A DNA stretch of 33,591 nucleotides from Actinomycetota bacterium (GCA_005798685.1 SYIT01000047.1:1-33591), one strand, 5' to 3'. Shown: positions 1 through 11,499, counted from the first letter of the stretch. Numbers and translations are program-made. The notes: generated by a model not told the origin, from the sequence alone.

Positions 1-418
1 CGACGGCTTCCCGCGCACTATCCCGCAGGCCGAGGCGCTCAGCAGCGAGATTGAGAAGCTCGGCCGCAAGCTGACCGCCGTTCTGATGATCGATGTTGAC
101 GATGAGGTGATCGTCCAGCGGATCTCAGGGCGCCGCGTCAACCCTGCATCCGGCCGCGTCTACCACGTTGACTACGACCCGCCGGAGATCGAAGGGATCG
201 ACGACGTTGACGGCACGCCGCTCGTCCAGCGCGACGATGATCAGCCGGGGACTGTTCGCAATAGGCTCGCCGTTTATCATCAGCAGACTGCGCCGCTGGC
301 CGACTATTACGAACAGCTCGGTCTGCTGCATCGCTTCGATGGTTCCGCCGCTCCCTCCGAGGTTTTCAGCCACATCCGCGCGACGATCGCGACGCTGAAG
401 CTCGAAGAGACGATCTGA
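1..418 (+). CDS. adk: Adenylate kinase, C-terminal part (5' end outside window)
   Basis: Adenylate kinase interconverts ATP + AMP and two ADP in the cytoplasm. The open frame runs into the window from its left edge (first full codon at base 2) and ends with TGA at 416-418. The first visible residues, DGFPRT, are the conserved family motif before the second half of the enzyme. They are followed by a lid domain beginning RISGRRV. The lid has [10 protein letters not shown] where zinc-type enzymes have Cys-x-x-Cys, so this is a long-type lid without the zinc site. Position just before map, at the end of the spc ribosomal operon, is the usual one in Gram-positive bacteria. Identification is firm; only the N-terminal P-loop half is missing. 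Confidence 0.95.
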   Translation, partial: DGFPRTIPQAEALSSEIEKLGRKLTAVLMIDVDDEVIVQRISGRRVNPASGRVYHVDYDPPEIEGIDDVDGTPLVQRDDDQPGTVRNRLAVYHQQTAPLADYYEQLGLLHRFDGSAAPSEVFSHIRATIATLKLEETI

Positions 419-435
419 GCGGTCCGCGTAGCACT

Positions 436-1206
436 GTGATCATTAAGAAGACCCCTGAAGAGATCGAGAAGATCGCGGCCGCCGGCGAGATTCACGCCCG
501 CGCAATGCAGCTGGTCGCGGGCAAGGTTGCACCGGGCGTTACGACCGCCGAGCTCGACGAGATGGTCGAGCGCTTCATCCGCTCGCAGGGTGCGGAGCCT
601 TCGTTCAAGGGTTACAACGGCTTCACTGGTTCGATCTGCGCGTCGCCGAACTCAATGGTTGTGCACGGCATCCCCGGCGCTTACACGCTCGCCGACGGCG
701 ACATTCTCTCGGTCGACATCGGCGTCACGCTCGATGGCTGGGTCGCCGACGCCGCTGTCACCTTCCCGGTTGGCGAGGTGACGGCTCAGGCTGAGTCGCT
801 GATGGCGGTCACTGAAGCCTCACTCTTCGACGCTGTCGAGCAGGTCCAGCTTGGCGGGCGGATCGGCGACATCTCGCACGCCGTGCAGATCTGTGCCGAG
901 GCCGACGGTTTCGGCGTGATCCGCACGCTCGTTGGCCATGGCGTTGGCCGCTCAATGCACGAAGAGCCGCAGATCCCCAACTTCGGCCCGGCTGGGCGCG
1001 GTCCAAAGCTCGAGGATGGCATGGTTCTGGCGATCGAACCGATGATCACAGCGGGCGGCCACGCGGTCAGAATCGCGCCTGATGGGTGGTCAATCTTCAC
1101 CGTAGATGGCTCACTCTCAGCCCATTTCGAGTTCACGGTCGCCGTCACCGCTGACGGCCCCCGAATCCTTACGCCCTGGCACCGGCTGCTCAGGACGCCG
1201 GAGTGA
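436..1206 (+). CDS. map: Type I methionine aminopeptidase
   Basis: This enzyme removes the initiator methionine from new proteins. The 256-residue product matches the usual bacterial length. By comparison with the E. coli enzyme the metal ligands are all recognisable: D94 (SVDIG), D105 (ADAAV), H168 (GHGVGR), then the Glu of AIEPMI (about 201) and of HFEFTVAV (about 232). The substrate-site histidines H77 (VHGIP) and H175 (MHEEP) are also present. The start is GTG at 436, giving the canonical MIIKKTPEEIEKI beginning 17 bases after adk, so the two are probably cotranscribed. No good Shine-Dalgarno sequence precedes it. Confidence 0.97.
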   Translation: MIIKKTPEEIEKIAAAGEIHARAMQLVAGKVAPGVTTAELDEMVERFIRSQGAEPSFKGYNGFTGSICASPNSMVVHGIPGAYTLADGDILSVDIGVTLDGWVADAAVTFPVGEVTAQAESLMAVTEASLFDAVEQVQLGGRIGDISHAVQICAEADGFGVIRTLVGHGVGRSMHEEPQIPNFGPAGRGPKLEDGMVLAIEPMITAGGHAVRIAPDGWSIFTVDGSLSAHFEFTVAVTADGPRILTPWHRLLRTPE

Positions 1207-1217
1207 ATCGGTGGGCA

Positions 1218-1245
1218 GCGACAAATTGGCGCGTTTTGCTACCTT
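1218..1245 (+). promoter_or_regulatory. Possible promoter for the rpmJ-rplQ operon
   Basis: GCGACA (1218-1223) and TACCTT (1240-1245) are separated by 16 bases and resemble -35 (TTGACA) and -10 (TANNNT) boxes. Transcription would begin near 1252, leaving an untranslated leader of about 100 bases before rpmJ. The 147-base gap between map and rpmJ contains no gene. The match is modest, and read-through from adk-map is an alternative. Confidence 0.3.
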
Positions 1246-1353
1246 ATGCAGTCATGTGCGTCTCTGCAAGGGGACGTATTCGTCGGCGAGTGGTAGCGGC
1301 GCGCCTCTGCGGTCGCCAGAGCCTCTTTCCGGCCCATCGACGAAGAAGGAATT

Positions 1354-1467
1354 ATGAAGGTACGACCGTCGGTCAAGCCGATGTGCGAAAAATGCAATGT
1401 GATCCGGCGCAAAGGCGTTGTCTTTGTAATCTGCTCAAACCCGCGCCACAAGCAGCGTCAAGGATGA
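1354..1467 (+). CDS. rpmJ: 50S ribosomal protein L36
   Basis: This 37-residue protein of the large ribosomal subunit begins [14 protein letters not shown]. It carries the complete zinc-ribbon set C11, C14, C27 and H32, so it is the zinc-binding (C+) form rather than the cysteine-free paralogue found under zinc limitation. ATG at 1354 follows GAAGAAGGA at 1342-1350, a Shine-Dalgarno sequence with short spacing. It sits 8 bases before rpsM, the normal order. Length and motif make the call secure despite the small size. Confidence 0.95.
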   Translation: MKVRPSVKPMCEKCNVIRRKGVVFVICSNPRHKQRQG

Positions 1468-1475
1468 ACATCTAA

Positions 1476-1859
1476 ATGGCCCGCATCGCAGGAATCAATA
1501 TTCCCCTCAACAAGCGCGTTGAGATCGGTCTCACCTATATCTACGGGATCGGTCGCTCTAGCTCCAACGCGATCCTCAAAGAGGCTGGCATCAATCCGGA
1601 CACTTACGTTCGTGACCTAACCGAGGACGAGGTCGCGAAGCTGCGTACCGCGGTTGACGGTGACATCCTCGTTGAGGGTGACCTCCGCCGCGAGCGCTCA
1701 CAGAACATCAAGAGGCTTGGCGAGATCGGCTGCTACCGCGGCATTCGCCACCGCCGCGGCCTTCCGGTCCGCGGTCAGAAGACAAAGACCAACGCCCGCA
1801 CCCGCAAGGGGCCTAAGCGGATGCAGGTCGCCGGTAAGAAAGCCGCAACAAAGACATGA
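1476..1859 (+). CDS. rpsM: 30S ribosomal protein S13
   Basis: S13 lies in the head of the small subunit and contacts the P-site tRNA and the inter-subunit bridges. The 127-residue product starts with the family's [10 protein letters not shown]. It has the helix-two-turn-helix start [13 protein letters not shown], the conserved [15 protein letters not shown] stretch, and a basic C-terminal tail ([10 protein letters not shown]) that reaches the P site. ATG at 1476 is preceded by AGGA at 1461-1464, overlapping the end of rpmJ. It is part of the alpha operon rpmJ-rpsM-rpsK-rpsD-rpoA-rplQ. Confidence 0.98.
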   Translation: MARIAGINIPLNKRVEIGLTYIYGIGRSSSNAILKEAGINPDTYVRDLTEDEVAKLRTAVDGDILVEGDLRRERSQNIKRLGEIGCYRGIRHRRGLPVRGQKTKTNARTRKGPKRMQVAGKKAATKT

Positions 1860-1867
1860 GGAACTAA

Positions 1868-2263
1868 GTGCCAGCTCCAAAACGCCCAGCCCGTGGCCGG
1901 CGCAAGGTCAAAAAGAACATTCCTGTCGGTCAGGCTCACATCAAGACGTCGTTCAATAACACGATCGTCTCACTCACCGACCTCAAAGGCAATGTGATCG
2001 CTTGGGAATCAGCGGGTGGAGCCGGCTTCAAGGGCTCGCGCAAGTCAACTCCGTTCGCCGCGCAGGTGACGGCCGACTCAGCGGCGCGCAAGGGAATCGA
2101 ACAGGGGCTTCAGAAGGTCGATGTTTACGTTAAGGGCTCGGGCTCGGGCCGCGAGACGGCGATCCGATCACTCCAAGCCGCGGGGCTTGAAGTGATCAGC
2201 GTGCGCGATGTGACTCCGCAAGCCCACAACGGATGCCGGCCGCGCAAGCGGCGCCGCGTATAG
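1868..2263 (+). CDS. rpsK: 30S ribosomal protein S11
   Basis: S11 is part of the platform of the small subunit. The 131-residue product has the typical [16 protein letters not shown]-terminal part, the [15 protein letters not shown] segment, and the C-terminal signature NGCRP followed by KRRRV. It starts at GTG 1868, eight bases after the rpsM stop, with GAGGA at 1858-1862 as ribosome-binding site overlapping that stop. The short spacing suggests coupled translation within the operon. Confidence 0.98.
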   Translation: MPAPKRPARGRRKVKKNIPVGQAHIKTSFNNTIVSLTDLKGNVIAWESAGGAGFKGSRKSTPFAAQVTADSAARKGIEQGLQKVDVYVKGSGSGRETAIRSLQAAGLEVISVRDVTPQAHNGCRPRKRRRV

Positions 2264-2276
2264 GAGCCGGCGAACA

Positions 2277-2897
2277 ATGGCTCGCGATACTTCCCCTCAG
2301 TGCAAGCAGTGCCGCCGCGAAGGCGAGAAGCTCTTCCTCAAGGGAGAGCGCTGCCTGACCGACAAGTGCTCATTTGAGCGCCGCGCATACCCGCCGGGCG
2401 ACCACGGCCGTGGCCGTCAGAAGCAGAGCGAGTACCGCGCGCAGCTGCGTGAGAAGCAGAAGGCTCGTCGCTACTACGGCGTGCTTGAGACGCAGTTCCG
2501 CCTCTACTACGACCGTGCCAGCCGCCAGGACGGCATCACCGGTGAGAACCTGCTGCAGATGCTCGAACGCCGCCTCGACAACGTGATCGTCCGCCTCGGC
2601 TTTGCCGGTTCACGCCGCCAAGCCCGCCAGATGGTCCGTCACGGCCACTGGACGGTCAACGGCCGCCGCGTTGACATTCCAAGCTTTCAGGTCCACGAGG
2701 GCGACATTATCGCGCTCAAGAGCGGCAGTCCGGCCGAGCCGGTCGTCCGCGGGGCCACGGAATTGACGGCGCAGGTGCCGGCCTGGCTGCAGGCCGACCA
2801 CGAGTCGCTGACAGCAAAGATTCTGCGTGCCCCCGAGCGTCGTGAGATTACGACGCCGGTGCAGGAACAGCTCATCGTCGAGCTGTATTCGAAGTAG
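2277..2897 (+). CDS. rpsD: 30S ribosomal protein S4
   Basis: S4 is a primary 16S rRNA-binding assembly protein; in E. coli and Bacillus it also represses its own synthesis. The 206-residue product carries the four-cysteine zinc site C9, C12, C26, C31 (C+ form) near the N terminus. Its S4 RNA-binding domain starts around residue 98 ([15 protein letters not shown], then [16 protein letters not shown]). Start ATG 2277 has GGAG at 2263-2266. It is followed by a 103-base gap containing a potential hairpin before rpoA. Confidence 0.98.
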   Translation: MARDTSPQCKQCRREGEKLFLKGERCLTDKCSFERRAYPPGDHGRGRQKQSEYRAQLREKQKARRYYGVLETQFRLYYDRASRQDGITGENLLQMLERRLDNVIVRLGFAGSRRQARQMVRHGHWTVNGRRVDIPSFQVHEGDIIALKSGSPAEPVVRGATELTAQVPAWLQADHESLTAKILRAPERREITTPVQEQLIVELYSK

Positions 2898-2933
2898 CAG
2901 CAATGTTTTGCGCTTGCCTCCGCAGAAAGGGGG

Positions 2934-2973
2934 CGGCGCGCCCGGCGGTTGCCTGAAGTTAGGCGCCGCGCCG
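2934..2973 (+). other. Potential nested hairpin in the rpsD-rpoA leader
   Basis: The 103-base gap before rpoA is unusually long for this operon. It contains an outer 7-bp stem, CGGCGCG (2934-2940) with CGCGCCG (2967-2973). A competing inner hairpin pairs CGGC (2943-2946) with GCCG (2965-2968) and GCCT (2951-2954) with AGGC (2961-2964) around the loop GAAGTT. The two folds are mutually exclusive at their bases. An S4-responsive or attenuation element is one idea, but a GC-rich sequence can give such stems by chance. Confidence 0.3.
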
Positions 2974-3000
2974 ATTACAACCACAGGGAAAATCGCCAAG

Positions 3001-3978
3001 ATGCTCGACTTTCAGATTCCTCGTATCACTAGTGACACCAGCGACGAGAACAGCGGCTCATTCGTAATTGAACCGCTCGACCGTGGCTTTGGCTACACCT
3101 TCGGCAACTCGCTGCGCCGCGTGCTGCTCAGCTCGCTCTCCGGCGCTGCCGTCACGAGCGTTCGTATTGAGGGCGTGCGCCACGAGTTCTCTTCGATCGA
3201 GGGTGTGACCGAAGACGTCACCGACATCATCTTCAACCTCAAGGGCATCGTCTGCCGGATGCACTCCGACGCGAGCGAGGTTGAAGCGCCGCTCGTAGTC
3301 ACCGGCCCGGGCAAAATCACCGCCCAGGACATCGACCTGCCAGCCGGCGTTGAGATCCTCAACCCGAAGATCCACATCGCCACGCTCGAATCGAAGACGA
3401 AGCTGGAGATCTACCTGACGATCGGCCGCGGCCGCGGTTACCGCATCGCCGAGGACAACAAGACCGAGGATCAGCCGATCGGCGTGATTCCGATCGATTC
3501 GCTCTTCTCACCGGTGCAGCGCGTCGCCTATGCAGTCGAGCAGGCGCGCGTTGGTCAGCGCACCGACTTCGACAAGCTGACGCTCGACATTGAAACCGAC
3601 GGTTCGCTCGATCCTCAGACCGCTCTGCGCGAGGCATCTGAGATCCTGATCTCGCAGCTGGCGATCTTCACCGACGAGGATCGGATCGAAGAGCTCCGTG
3701 CCGGCCCGGTCAACCAGCTCGACTCGGTGGGGATGGGAGCAATCCCAGGCGCCGCGCCGCTCACTACCGGTGGCCCACTCGACGACATTCTAATCGAGGA
3801 GCTGGAACTCGGCGTCCGTTCATACAACTGCCTCAAGCGCGCTGGGATCCAGACGATCGGCGACCTGCTTTCGAAGTCTGAGGCTGAGCTGAATGCGATC
3901 CCGAACTTCGGCAAGAAATCAATCGACGAGGTAATCGAAACGCTTGCTGCGCGCGGTATGGCGCTGCGCGACGACTGA
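3001..3978 (+). CDS. rpoA: DNA-directed RNA polymerase alpha subunit
   Basis: The alpha subunit dimerises to nucleate RNA polymerase assembly and binds UP elements and activators through its C-terminal domain. The 325-residue product begins MLDFQIPRI. The N-terminal domain shows the dimerisation signature [20 protein letters not shown]. After a linker near residues 235-255, the C-terminal domain has [16 protein letters not shown] and the helix-hairpin-helix [14 protein letters not shown]. The reading frame is open back to 2827, but that extension lies inside rpsD. ATG 3001 is preferred because it gives the family's usual N terminus and AGGGAA lies about a dozen bases upstream. Confidence 0.98.
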   Translation: MLDFQIPRITSDTSDENSGSFVIEPLDRGFGYTFGNSLRRVLLSSLSGAAVTSVRIEGVRHEFSSIEGVTEDVTDIIFNLKGIVCRMHSDASEVEAPLVVTGPGKITAQDIDLPAGVEILNPKIHIATLESKTKLEIYLTIGRGRGYRIAEDNKTEDQPIGVIPIDSLFSPVQRVAYAVEQARVGQRTDFDKLTLDIETDGSLDPQTALREASEILISQLAIFTDEDRIEELRAGPVNQLDSVGMGAIPGAAPLTTGGPLDDILIEELELGVRSYNCLKRAGIQTIGDLLSKSEAELNAIPNFGKKSIDEVIETLAARGMALRDD

Positions 3979-3989
3979 GAACCGAAACC

Positions 3990-4343
3990 ATGCGCCACCA
4001 GAAGACCCGCCACAAGCTAAGCCGCAGCCCTTCTCACCGCAAGGCGATGATGCGCAACCTCTGCAAGGAGATCATCGAGCATGAGCGAATCAAGACGACC
4101 GAGGCGAAAGCCAAGGCCGTCAAGCCGGAACTCGAGCAGCTGATCACGCTGGCCAAGCGCGGCGACCTTCACGCCCGCCGCCAAGCTCTCTCAGCGCTGG
4201 GTCAGGACGCTACCGCAGTTCATAAGCTTTTCACCGAGGTCGCGCCGCGCTACACGGAGCGGCCGGGTGGCTACACGCGGATCCTCAAGCTTGGGCCACG
4301 GCGCAGCGACTCGACCGAGATGGTCTATCTCGAACTGGTCTGA
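3990..4343 (+). CDS. rplQ: 50S ribosomal protein L17
   Basis: L17 is a large-subunit protein near the exit tunnel. The 117-residue product starts [20 protein letters not shown], the family signature, and contains the conserved [12 protein letters not shown] motif near the C terminus. It starts 11 bases after the rpoA stop and closes the operon, as in most bacteria. The next gene is surE, not the frequent neighbour truA. Confidence 0.98.
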   Translation: MRHQKTRHKLSRSPSHRKAMMRNLCKEIIEHERIKTTEAKAKAVKPELEQLITLAKRGDLHARRQALSALGQDATAVHKLFTEVAPRYTERPGGYTRILKLGPRRSDSTEMVYLELV

Positions 4344-4349
4344 GCCGCC

Positions 4350-4366
4350 CCGCTCAGCTTCAGCGG
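4350..4366 (+). terminator. Weak hairpin after rplQ
   Basis: CCGCT (4350-4354) can pair with AGCGG (4362-4366) around a 7-base loop just after the rplQ stop. There is no T-tract, so it may be only a weak or factor-assisted terminator. Confidence 0.25.
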
Positions 4367-4409
4367 TCGTGCCACCAGCACCGCGCTCTATGCTCGGTCT
4401 AAGCGCGCG

Positions 4410-7240
<2,831 letters not shown>

Positions 7241-7248
7241 ACTGTGCG

Positions 7249-8457
7249 TCAGTCGGTGTAGTTGGCGATCGCCTTGACGGCGCGGTCTTGGAGGCTGCGG
7301 GCGCCGGCCGGTGAGACGCTGTTCATCAGAATCGAAAAGACGATCACGTGGCCGTTTTTCGCGGTGCATAGCCCTGAGAGGCCGCTGACGTCGCTGAGCG
7401 TCCCCGTCTTGCCGCGGCAGGCGCCCTCGGCGGCGCTGCCGTTCATCCGCCCGGCGAGCGTGCCGCTGCGACCGGCGACGGCGAGCGAGTCCTCGAACGC
7501 GGCGCGCTGAGGACCTTCATGCATCGCAGCCAGCAGCGCCACGAGTTCGCGCGGGGAGGTACGGTTGCCACGCGAGAGGCCTGAGCCGTCGCTTATCTGG
7601 GGGCTTATCCCGAAGCGCCTGAGGTAGCTGCGCATAACCGCTGCGCCTGCCGTCGTTGAACCTGATTTCGCAAATCGGGCGCCAAGGTTCTTGGCCAGCA
7701 TCTCGGCATAGAAGTTGTCCGAAGCGGTGTTGGTGACTTCGATCAGATCGCTGACGGTTGGCGACCGGAGCAGCGAAATTCGCTTCGCACCGGCAGGCGT
7801 GAGACCGGTTCGCGCCTTTCTGCCGCGGTCGATCTTTAGCTTGCCAAGCTCTTTCGAGAGAGCGCTGGAGGCAGCTAGGCCAGGGTTGCCGTAATCGCCG
7901 GAGCCGCGGTTCAGTACAAGTGCGCCGAGCGAACCGCCAATGTAGCCGTCAACGCTCCAGCCGCTTGCGGGGCCGCCGCGCCGGTTATCAAAGCGCGATT
8001 CGTCGCCGACGATGCCGCCGGTCACTGCCTCGATCCCAGCCCTCTGAACCGCCCTCACAAGCGAGTCGATGTCCTCGTCGCCGAAGCTTGGGTCGCCACC
8101 GCCGCGGAGGATCAGGTCTCCGTCCAGCACACCGTTTTCGTCGATCGCGCCGCTGGCAACCAGCTCAGTGCTGAAGCGAGCCAGCGGACCAAAGCGTCCC
8201 AGCGCTGTCGCCGTCGTGTAGAGCTTCTCGTTCGAGGCCGGAATACGAGCCAGGTCGGCGCGGGCGGCGTAGAGCGGCTCGCCCGCGGTTAGGTCTGTAA
8301 CCAGCGCGCCGCTGCTGGAACCGCTGCGCAGCAGCGCCGCCGCAATTCGCTTCTGCACTTCAAGCTTTGAAAGCGCGAGTGCCGGCGCAGCCGAGCTAGC
8401 TGAGGCCACACCAGCGAGAGCTGCGCAGAGCAGCGCAAAGCGCTTTATCCACGTCAC
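7249..8457 (-). CDS. dacB: D-alanyl-D-alanine carboxypeptidase/endopeptidase (PBP4, S13 family)
   Basis: This class C penicillin-binding protein trims peptidoglycan stem peptides or cross-links outside the membrane. The 402-residue product has a signal peptide: a short basic start, then a hydrophobic run to about residue 29. All three active-site motifs are present: SxxK as S75-N-E-K78, SxN as S246-D-N248, and KTG at 350-352. The long insert between the first two motifs is typical of the S13 family. The start is GTG at 8457, eight bases downstream of a TACCGT hexamer with no Shine-Dalgarno sequence, suggesting a leaderless mRNA. Confidence 0.93.
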   Translation of the reverse strand: MTWIKRFALLCAALAGVASASSAAPALALSKLEVQKRIAAALLRSGSSSGALVTDLTAGEPLYAARADLARIPASNEKLYTTATALGRFGPLARFSTELVASGAIDENGVLDGDLILRGGGDPSFGDEDIDSLVRAVQRAGIEAVTGGIVGDESRFDNRRGGPASGWSVDGYIGGSLGALVLNRGSGDYGNPGLAASSALSKELGKLKIDRGRKARTGLTPAGAKRISLLRSPTVSDLIEVTNTASDNFYAEMLAKNLGARFAKSGSTTAGAAVMRSYLRRFGISPQISDGSGLSRGNRTSPRELVALLAAMHEGPQRAAFEDSLAVAGRSGTLAGRMNGSAAEGACRGKTGTLSDVSGLSGLCTAKNGHVIVFSILMNSVSPAGARSLQDRAVKAIANYTD

Positions 8458-8465
8458 GGGGCGGA

Positions 8466-8471
8466 ACGGTA
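8466..8471 (-). promoter_or_regulatory. -10 box for leaderless dacB
   Basis: TACCGT on the minus strand lies 8 bases before the GTG of dacB. Transcription would begin at or next to the start codon. No clear -35 box is visible. Confidence 0.5.
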
Positions 8472-8541
8472 GCGGGCGCGGAGGACCGCGCGCGCAGGTT
8501 GCCCTGCGCTACTGACAACCCGCCAAGCGCCTCAGATCACC

Positions 8542-8547
8542 TAGAAT
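8542..8547 (+). promoter_or_regulatory. -10 box for leaderless patatin-like gene
   Basis: TAGAAT, close to the TATAAT consensus, ends 8 bases before ATG 8556. This favours that ATG over the upstream TTG at 8499. A CTGACA at 8512-8517 is 24 bases away, too far for an ordinary -35 box. Confidence 0.55.
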
Positions 8548-8555
8548 GCAAGCTG

Positions 8556-9875
8556 ATGGCAGACGTCGTGAAGCTCTCCAGCAAGAACCGCAGGCCGCCA
8601 AGCGGTGGGAGCAAGAAGCGGCCTGAGAAAACGGCTTTGGTGCTCGGCGGCGGCGGCATGACCGGCGCCGTATATGAGATCGGCGCGCTGCGCGCGCTCG
8701 ACCTTCTGGCCGTCAACCGCAACGTCAACGAGTTCGACATCTACGTCGGCACCAGCGCTGGAGCATTCGTCGCCGCGCTGGCCGCCAACGGTGTCACGCC
8801 TGAAGAGATGATGCGCGTCGTAAACGGTCAGCAAATGGGCTCATTTCGTGACATCAGCCTTGGCATGATGCTGAGGCCAAATCTGCTTGAGTACGCGCGC
8901 ACCGGTGTTCTCCTGCCGCTGCGGCTCGGTCGGCTTGCTCGCGACTTCGCGCCACGCTGGCGCCACTTTTCGGCGATGGATCTGATGCTCGGCCTCAGCG
9001 AAGATCTCCCCTCCGGCATCTACAGCGGCGCCGGCTTGGAGAAGTACCTCAAAGAGGTTCTCGGCGACCCCGAGCGGACCGATGACATCCGTGCGCTCGG
9101 CTGCGAGCTCTACCTAACGGCGACCGACCTTGACTCATGCGAGCGCATTGTCTTCGGCGAAGAGGGCTGGGACGACGTGCCGATTTCGCGCGCCGTGCGC
9201 GCCTCAGCTGCGCTGCCGATGGTCTTTAAGCCGGTCAAAGTGAAGGACCGCGAACTCGTTGACGGCGGGATCATCTCGACCACCAACGTTGACATTGCAG
9301 TCGCTGCCGGGGCGACGATGATCGTTGTCGTCAACCCGGTTGTGCCGCTGATCATCGACCAGGAGGCCGACGAGGATCACGGCCTCGGCGAGCGCGCCAG
9401 CCACGTCAGCGACATGGGGATCGCTCAGATTGGTTACCAGACCTTCAAGCTGCTGGCCTACCAGCGGCTGCACGAGATGGTCGACCAATGGGAGAAGAAG
9501 TACCCGGACGTCGACATCGTCCTGATCGAACCCGAGGCCGACGACATGTTGATGTTTCAGACCTCAATCATGGACTTCAGCAAGCGGATCGAGATTGCCC
9601 GCCACGGCTTCCAATCGGTGACTGTGAAGCTCGCCGAGCATTACGAGGAGTACAAGGAGATCTTCGGTCGCCACGGGATCGGCATTTCCGCGACGCGCGT
9701 CAAGAAGGTCGTCAAGCACGTTACGCGCGAGCAGGAGAAGACGCGCGCTTGGCGCCGGATCCTTGAGCAGACGACGAGCACGCTGCTGCGTCAGTCGGCC
9801 GATGAACCGATCGACGAGATCGCGATGCCAACGGCCGTAAAGCCGCCGCCGCGCCGCACCGCAAGCCGCAGCTAG
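8556..9875 (+). CDS. Patatin-like phospholipase/esterase
   Basis: This is a serine lipid hydrolase of the patatin fold, likely acting on membrane phospholipids or storage lipids; the real substrate is unknown. The 439-residue product has a short lysine/arginine-rich start, the oxyanion-hole glycine motif GGGGMTGAVYEIGAL at residues 31-45, the nucleophile S67 in GTSAG, and the partner D236 in VDGG. The C-terminal 150 residues are charged and probably cytoplasmic. I chose ATG 8556 because a TAGAAT box lies just upstream; the frame is also open from TTG 8499. Its TAG stop shares the palindrome CTAG with the convergent aminotransferase gene. Confidence 0.9.
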   Translation: MADVVKLSSKNRRPPSGGSKKRPEKTALVLGGGGMTGAVYEIGALRALDLLAVNRNVNEFDIYVGTSAGAFVAALAANGVTPEEMMRVVNGQQMGSFRDISLGMMLRPNLLEYARTGVLLPLRLGRLARDFAPRWRHFSAMDLMLGLSEDLPSGIYSGAGLEKYLKEVLGDPERTDDIRALGCELYLTATDLDSCERIVFGEEGWDDVPISRAVRASAALPMVFKPVKVKDRELVDGGIISTTNVDIAVAAGATMIVVVNPVVPLIIDQEADEDHGLGERASHVSDMGIAQIGYQTFKLLAYQRLHEMVDQWEKKYPDVDIVLIEPEADDMLMFQTSIMDFSKRIEIARHGFQSVTVKLAEHYEEYKEIFGRHGIGISATRVKKVVKHVTREQEKTRAWRRILEQTTSTLLRQSADEPIDEIAMPTAVKPPPRRTASRS

Positions 9876-10972
9876 AGCGCGACGTTCAATGCACGCAGCA
9901 GGCGATCGCTTGCGGCGCCGTCTTGAATAGCGACGCGTATCCGTTGCGCGTCACCTAGCGTGCCGCCAGCGCGGACGATCACGCCGGACTGCGCCAGTCG
10001 CGCTGCCAATTCGGCGCCGTCAACTCCTTCGGCGGCTAGCCAGAGCAGGTTCGCTTCGCTCGGCGGGCCAAGCTCTAGTGGCAGCGCCGCAAGCTCGTTG
10101 CGAAGGCGCGTCCGCTGCTCGGCAACGGTCGCCCCGCGCGCGGCAACTACGCCGCTGGCGTGACGCAGCGCTTCGAGTACGCCCGCCTGCGTCAATTCGC
10201 CGATCCCCAACGGCGGCCCGATCGCGCTCAGCAGCGCCTCGCTTCCGGGCCCGCCAATCGCATATCCGCAGCGCAGCCCGGCAAGGCCCCAAGCCTTCGA
10301 AAAACTGCGGAAGATCAGCAGCCGCGGGTAGCGCTCGCAGAGCCCGATTGTCGCGTCCAGCGGCTCCGCCGTTACGAAGTCCCGCAGCGCCTCATCGAGC
10401 ACCACGGCGACCCGCTCCGGCAGTGCCTCCAGCAGCTGTGAAAGCTGGTCTGCGCCGATCAGCTCACCGCTCGGGTCGTTCGGGTTACAAAGCGCGATGA
10501 TCCGCGTCTTCTTCGTCACCGCGTCGAGGATCGCCTCAACCGAGTGGCTGGCGACGGTCACGACTTCGCCGCCAGCTTCCCGCGCCATTACCGGGTAGAG
10601 CTGGTAGGACGGCCATGGAGTGATCAGCTCGTCGTCTTTGTGGAGCAGGTTCTGGGTAGCGCTGACGAGGAGTTGTGAGGCGCCGTCGCCGATCACGATT
10701 CGCTCGGCCGCAAGGCCGTGGCGGTGGGCGATCTCGGCGCGCAGCTCACCGGCCGGTTCCATGTAGTTGTGCAGCCCGCGCTGCGCCATGTAGGTGATCG
10801 CGCCAACAACCGATGAGGGCGGGTATTCGGGCCACGTGGTGGACGAGAGGTCGAGCTTGTCAACGGTCGCCAGCGCCTTACGACGGCGCTCGTCGGCTTC
10901 GGCCTTGAGCTGCGCGCTTACCTCATCCGGGTCCATCTCCTCGAACTGCTTGTAGTGGTCGAGCAGGCCCAT
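9872..10972 (-). CDS. Histidinol-phosphate aminotransferase-like PLP enzyme
   Basis: This is a fold-type I, class I/II PLP aminotransferase of the HisC group. The 366-residue length is typical. The PLP lysine is K226 in SFSKAWGLAGLRCGY. CNPNDPSG at 162-169 and D193 (VLDEAL) bind the cofactor, and Y70 in the LHNYMEP segment matches the substrate-side tyrosine of HisC. No other his genes are nearby, so a different substrate (another aromatic amino acid, or threonine phosphate as in CobD) is possible. Its ATG overlaps the stop of the upstream membrane protein (TAATG), so the two are translationally coupled. Confidence 0.82.
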   Translation of the reverse strand: MGLLDHYKQFEEMDPDEVSAQLKAEADERRRKALATVDKLDLSSTTWPEYPPSSVVGAITYMAQRGLHNYMEPAGELRAEIAHRHGLAAERIVIGDGASQLLVSATQNLLHKDDELITPWPSYQLYPVMAREAGGEVVTVASHSVEAILDAVTKKTRIIALCNPNDPSGELIGADQLSQLLEALPERVAVVLDEALRDFVTAEPLDATIGLCERYPRLLIFRSFSKAWGLAGLRCGYAIGGPGSEALLSAIGPPLGIGELTQAGVLEALRHASGVVAARGATVAEQRTRLRNELAALPLELGPPSEANLLWLAAEGVDGAELAARLAQSGVIVRAGGTLGDAQRIRVAIQDGAASDRLLRALNVAL

Positions 10973-11451
10973 TACGGCGCGCTGGGCGCGGTTCCGCTGC
11001 TCGCCAGGCCGCCACCGAATACGAGCCAGAGGCCGAAGAGTGTCACGCCGACCATCGCCGTGTAGGCAAAGACGCGGCCGATCACGCCGTCGCGCTGATC
11101 AACTCCGGAGGCGCGGCGCATCAGTATCCAGATTGCGTCGAGCTGCTTGCAGACGGTGAGCCCCGCAACCAGCGTCAGCAGAATGCCAAGGAAGGCGAAA
11201 ACGGTGGCGAAGAAGATGTGATCGACGAGTATCGGGATGTGCGACACAATCCAAAGCCAGCCCGCCTCAACCGGCCCCCAGAAGGTGAGGTTGATCAGCA
11301 CCATCAGCGCCAGCACGCAGTGGCCCAGTAGCGCGTCACGGCGCCGCTGGCGCAGATTGCCCAACACCGGCTTGCTGCGGTAGTGAACCGGCTGTGTTCC
11401 GGGGCGCCGGCCGACGAAAAGGCCGCCGGTGTCGCTTGGGTCACTGCGCAT
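10972..11451 (-). CDS. Small membrane protein of unknown function
   Basis: I do not recognise this family. The 159-residue product has a hydrophilic, arginine-rich N-terminal 40 residues, then three or four likely membrane segments: around ALLGHCVLALMVLINLTFW, IFFATVFAFLGILLTLVAGL, and VFAYTAMVGVTLFGLWLVF near the end. The frame is open to a TTG at 11481. ATG 11451 is preferred because TATCCT (11459-11464, minus strand) lies 7 bases upstream, as expected for a leaderless message. It is coupled to the downstream aminotransferase gene by overlapping stop and start codons. Confidence 0.7.
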   Translation of the reverse strand: MRSDPSDTGGLFVGRRPGTQPVHYRSKPVLGNLRQRRRDALLGHCVLALMVLINLTFWGPVEAGWLWIVSHIPILVDHIFFATVFAFLGILLTLVAGLTVCKQLDAIWILMRRASGVDQRDGVIGRVFAYTAMVGVTLFGLWLVFGGGLASSGTAPSAP

Positions 11452-11458
11452 AGCTACA

Positions 11459-11464
11459 AGGATA
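11459..11464 (-). promoter_or_regulatory. -10 box for leaderless membrane-protein gene
   Basis: TATCCT on the minus strand ends 7 bases before ATG 11451. There is no Shine-Dalgarno sequence in between. Confidence 0.45.
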
Positions 11465-11499
11465 CGACGCGCGAAACACAAGCGCTGCAGTTTGCTCGA

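Noticed and set aside
1203-1475. Open frame spanning the map-rpmJ gap as a candidate infA
   Set aside because: The translation is arginine-rich, shows no IF1 motifs, and overlaps the secure rpmJ gene in another frame.
2827-3000. 58-codon upstream extension of rpoA
   Set aside because: It overlaps the rpsD 3' end, is not alpha-like, and ATG 3001 gives the standard N terminus with a ribosome-binding site.
8512-8517. CTGACA as the -35 box of the patatin gene
   Set aside because: Its spacing to TAGAAT is 24 bases, well outside the usual 16-19.
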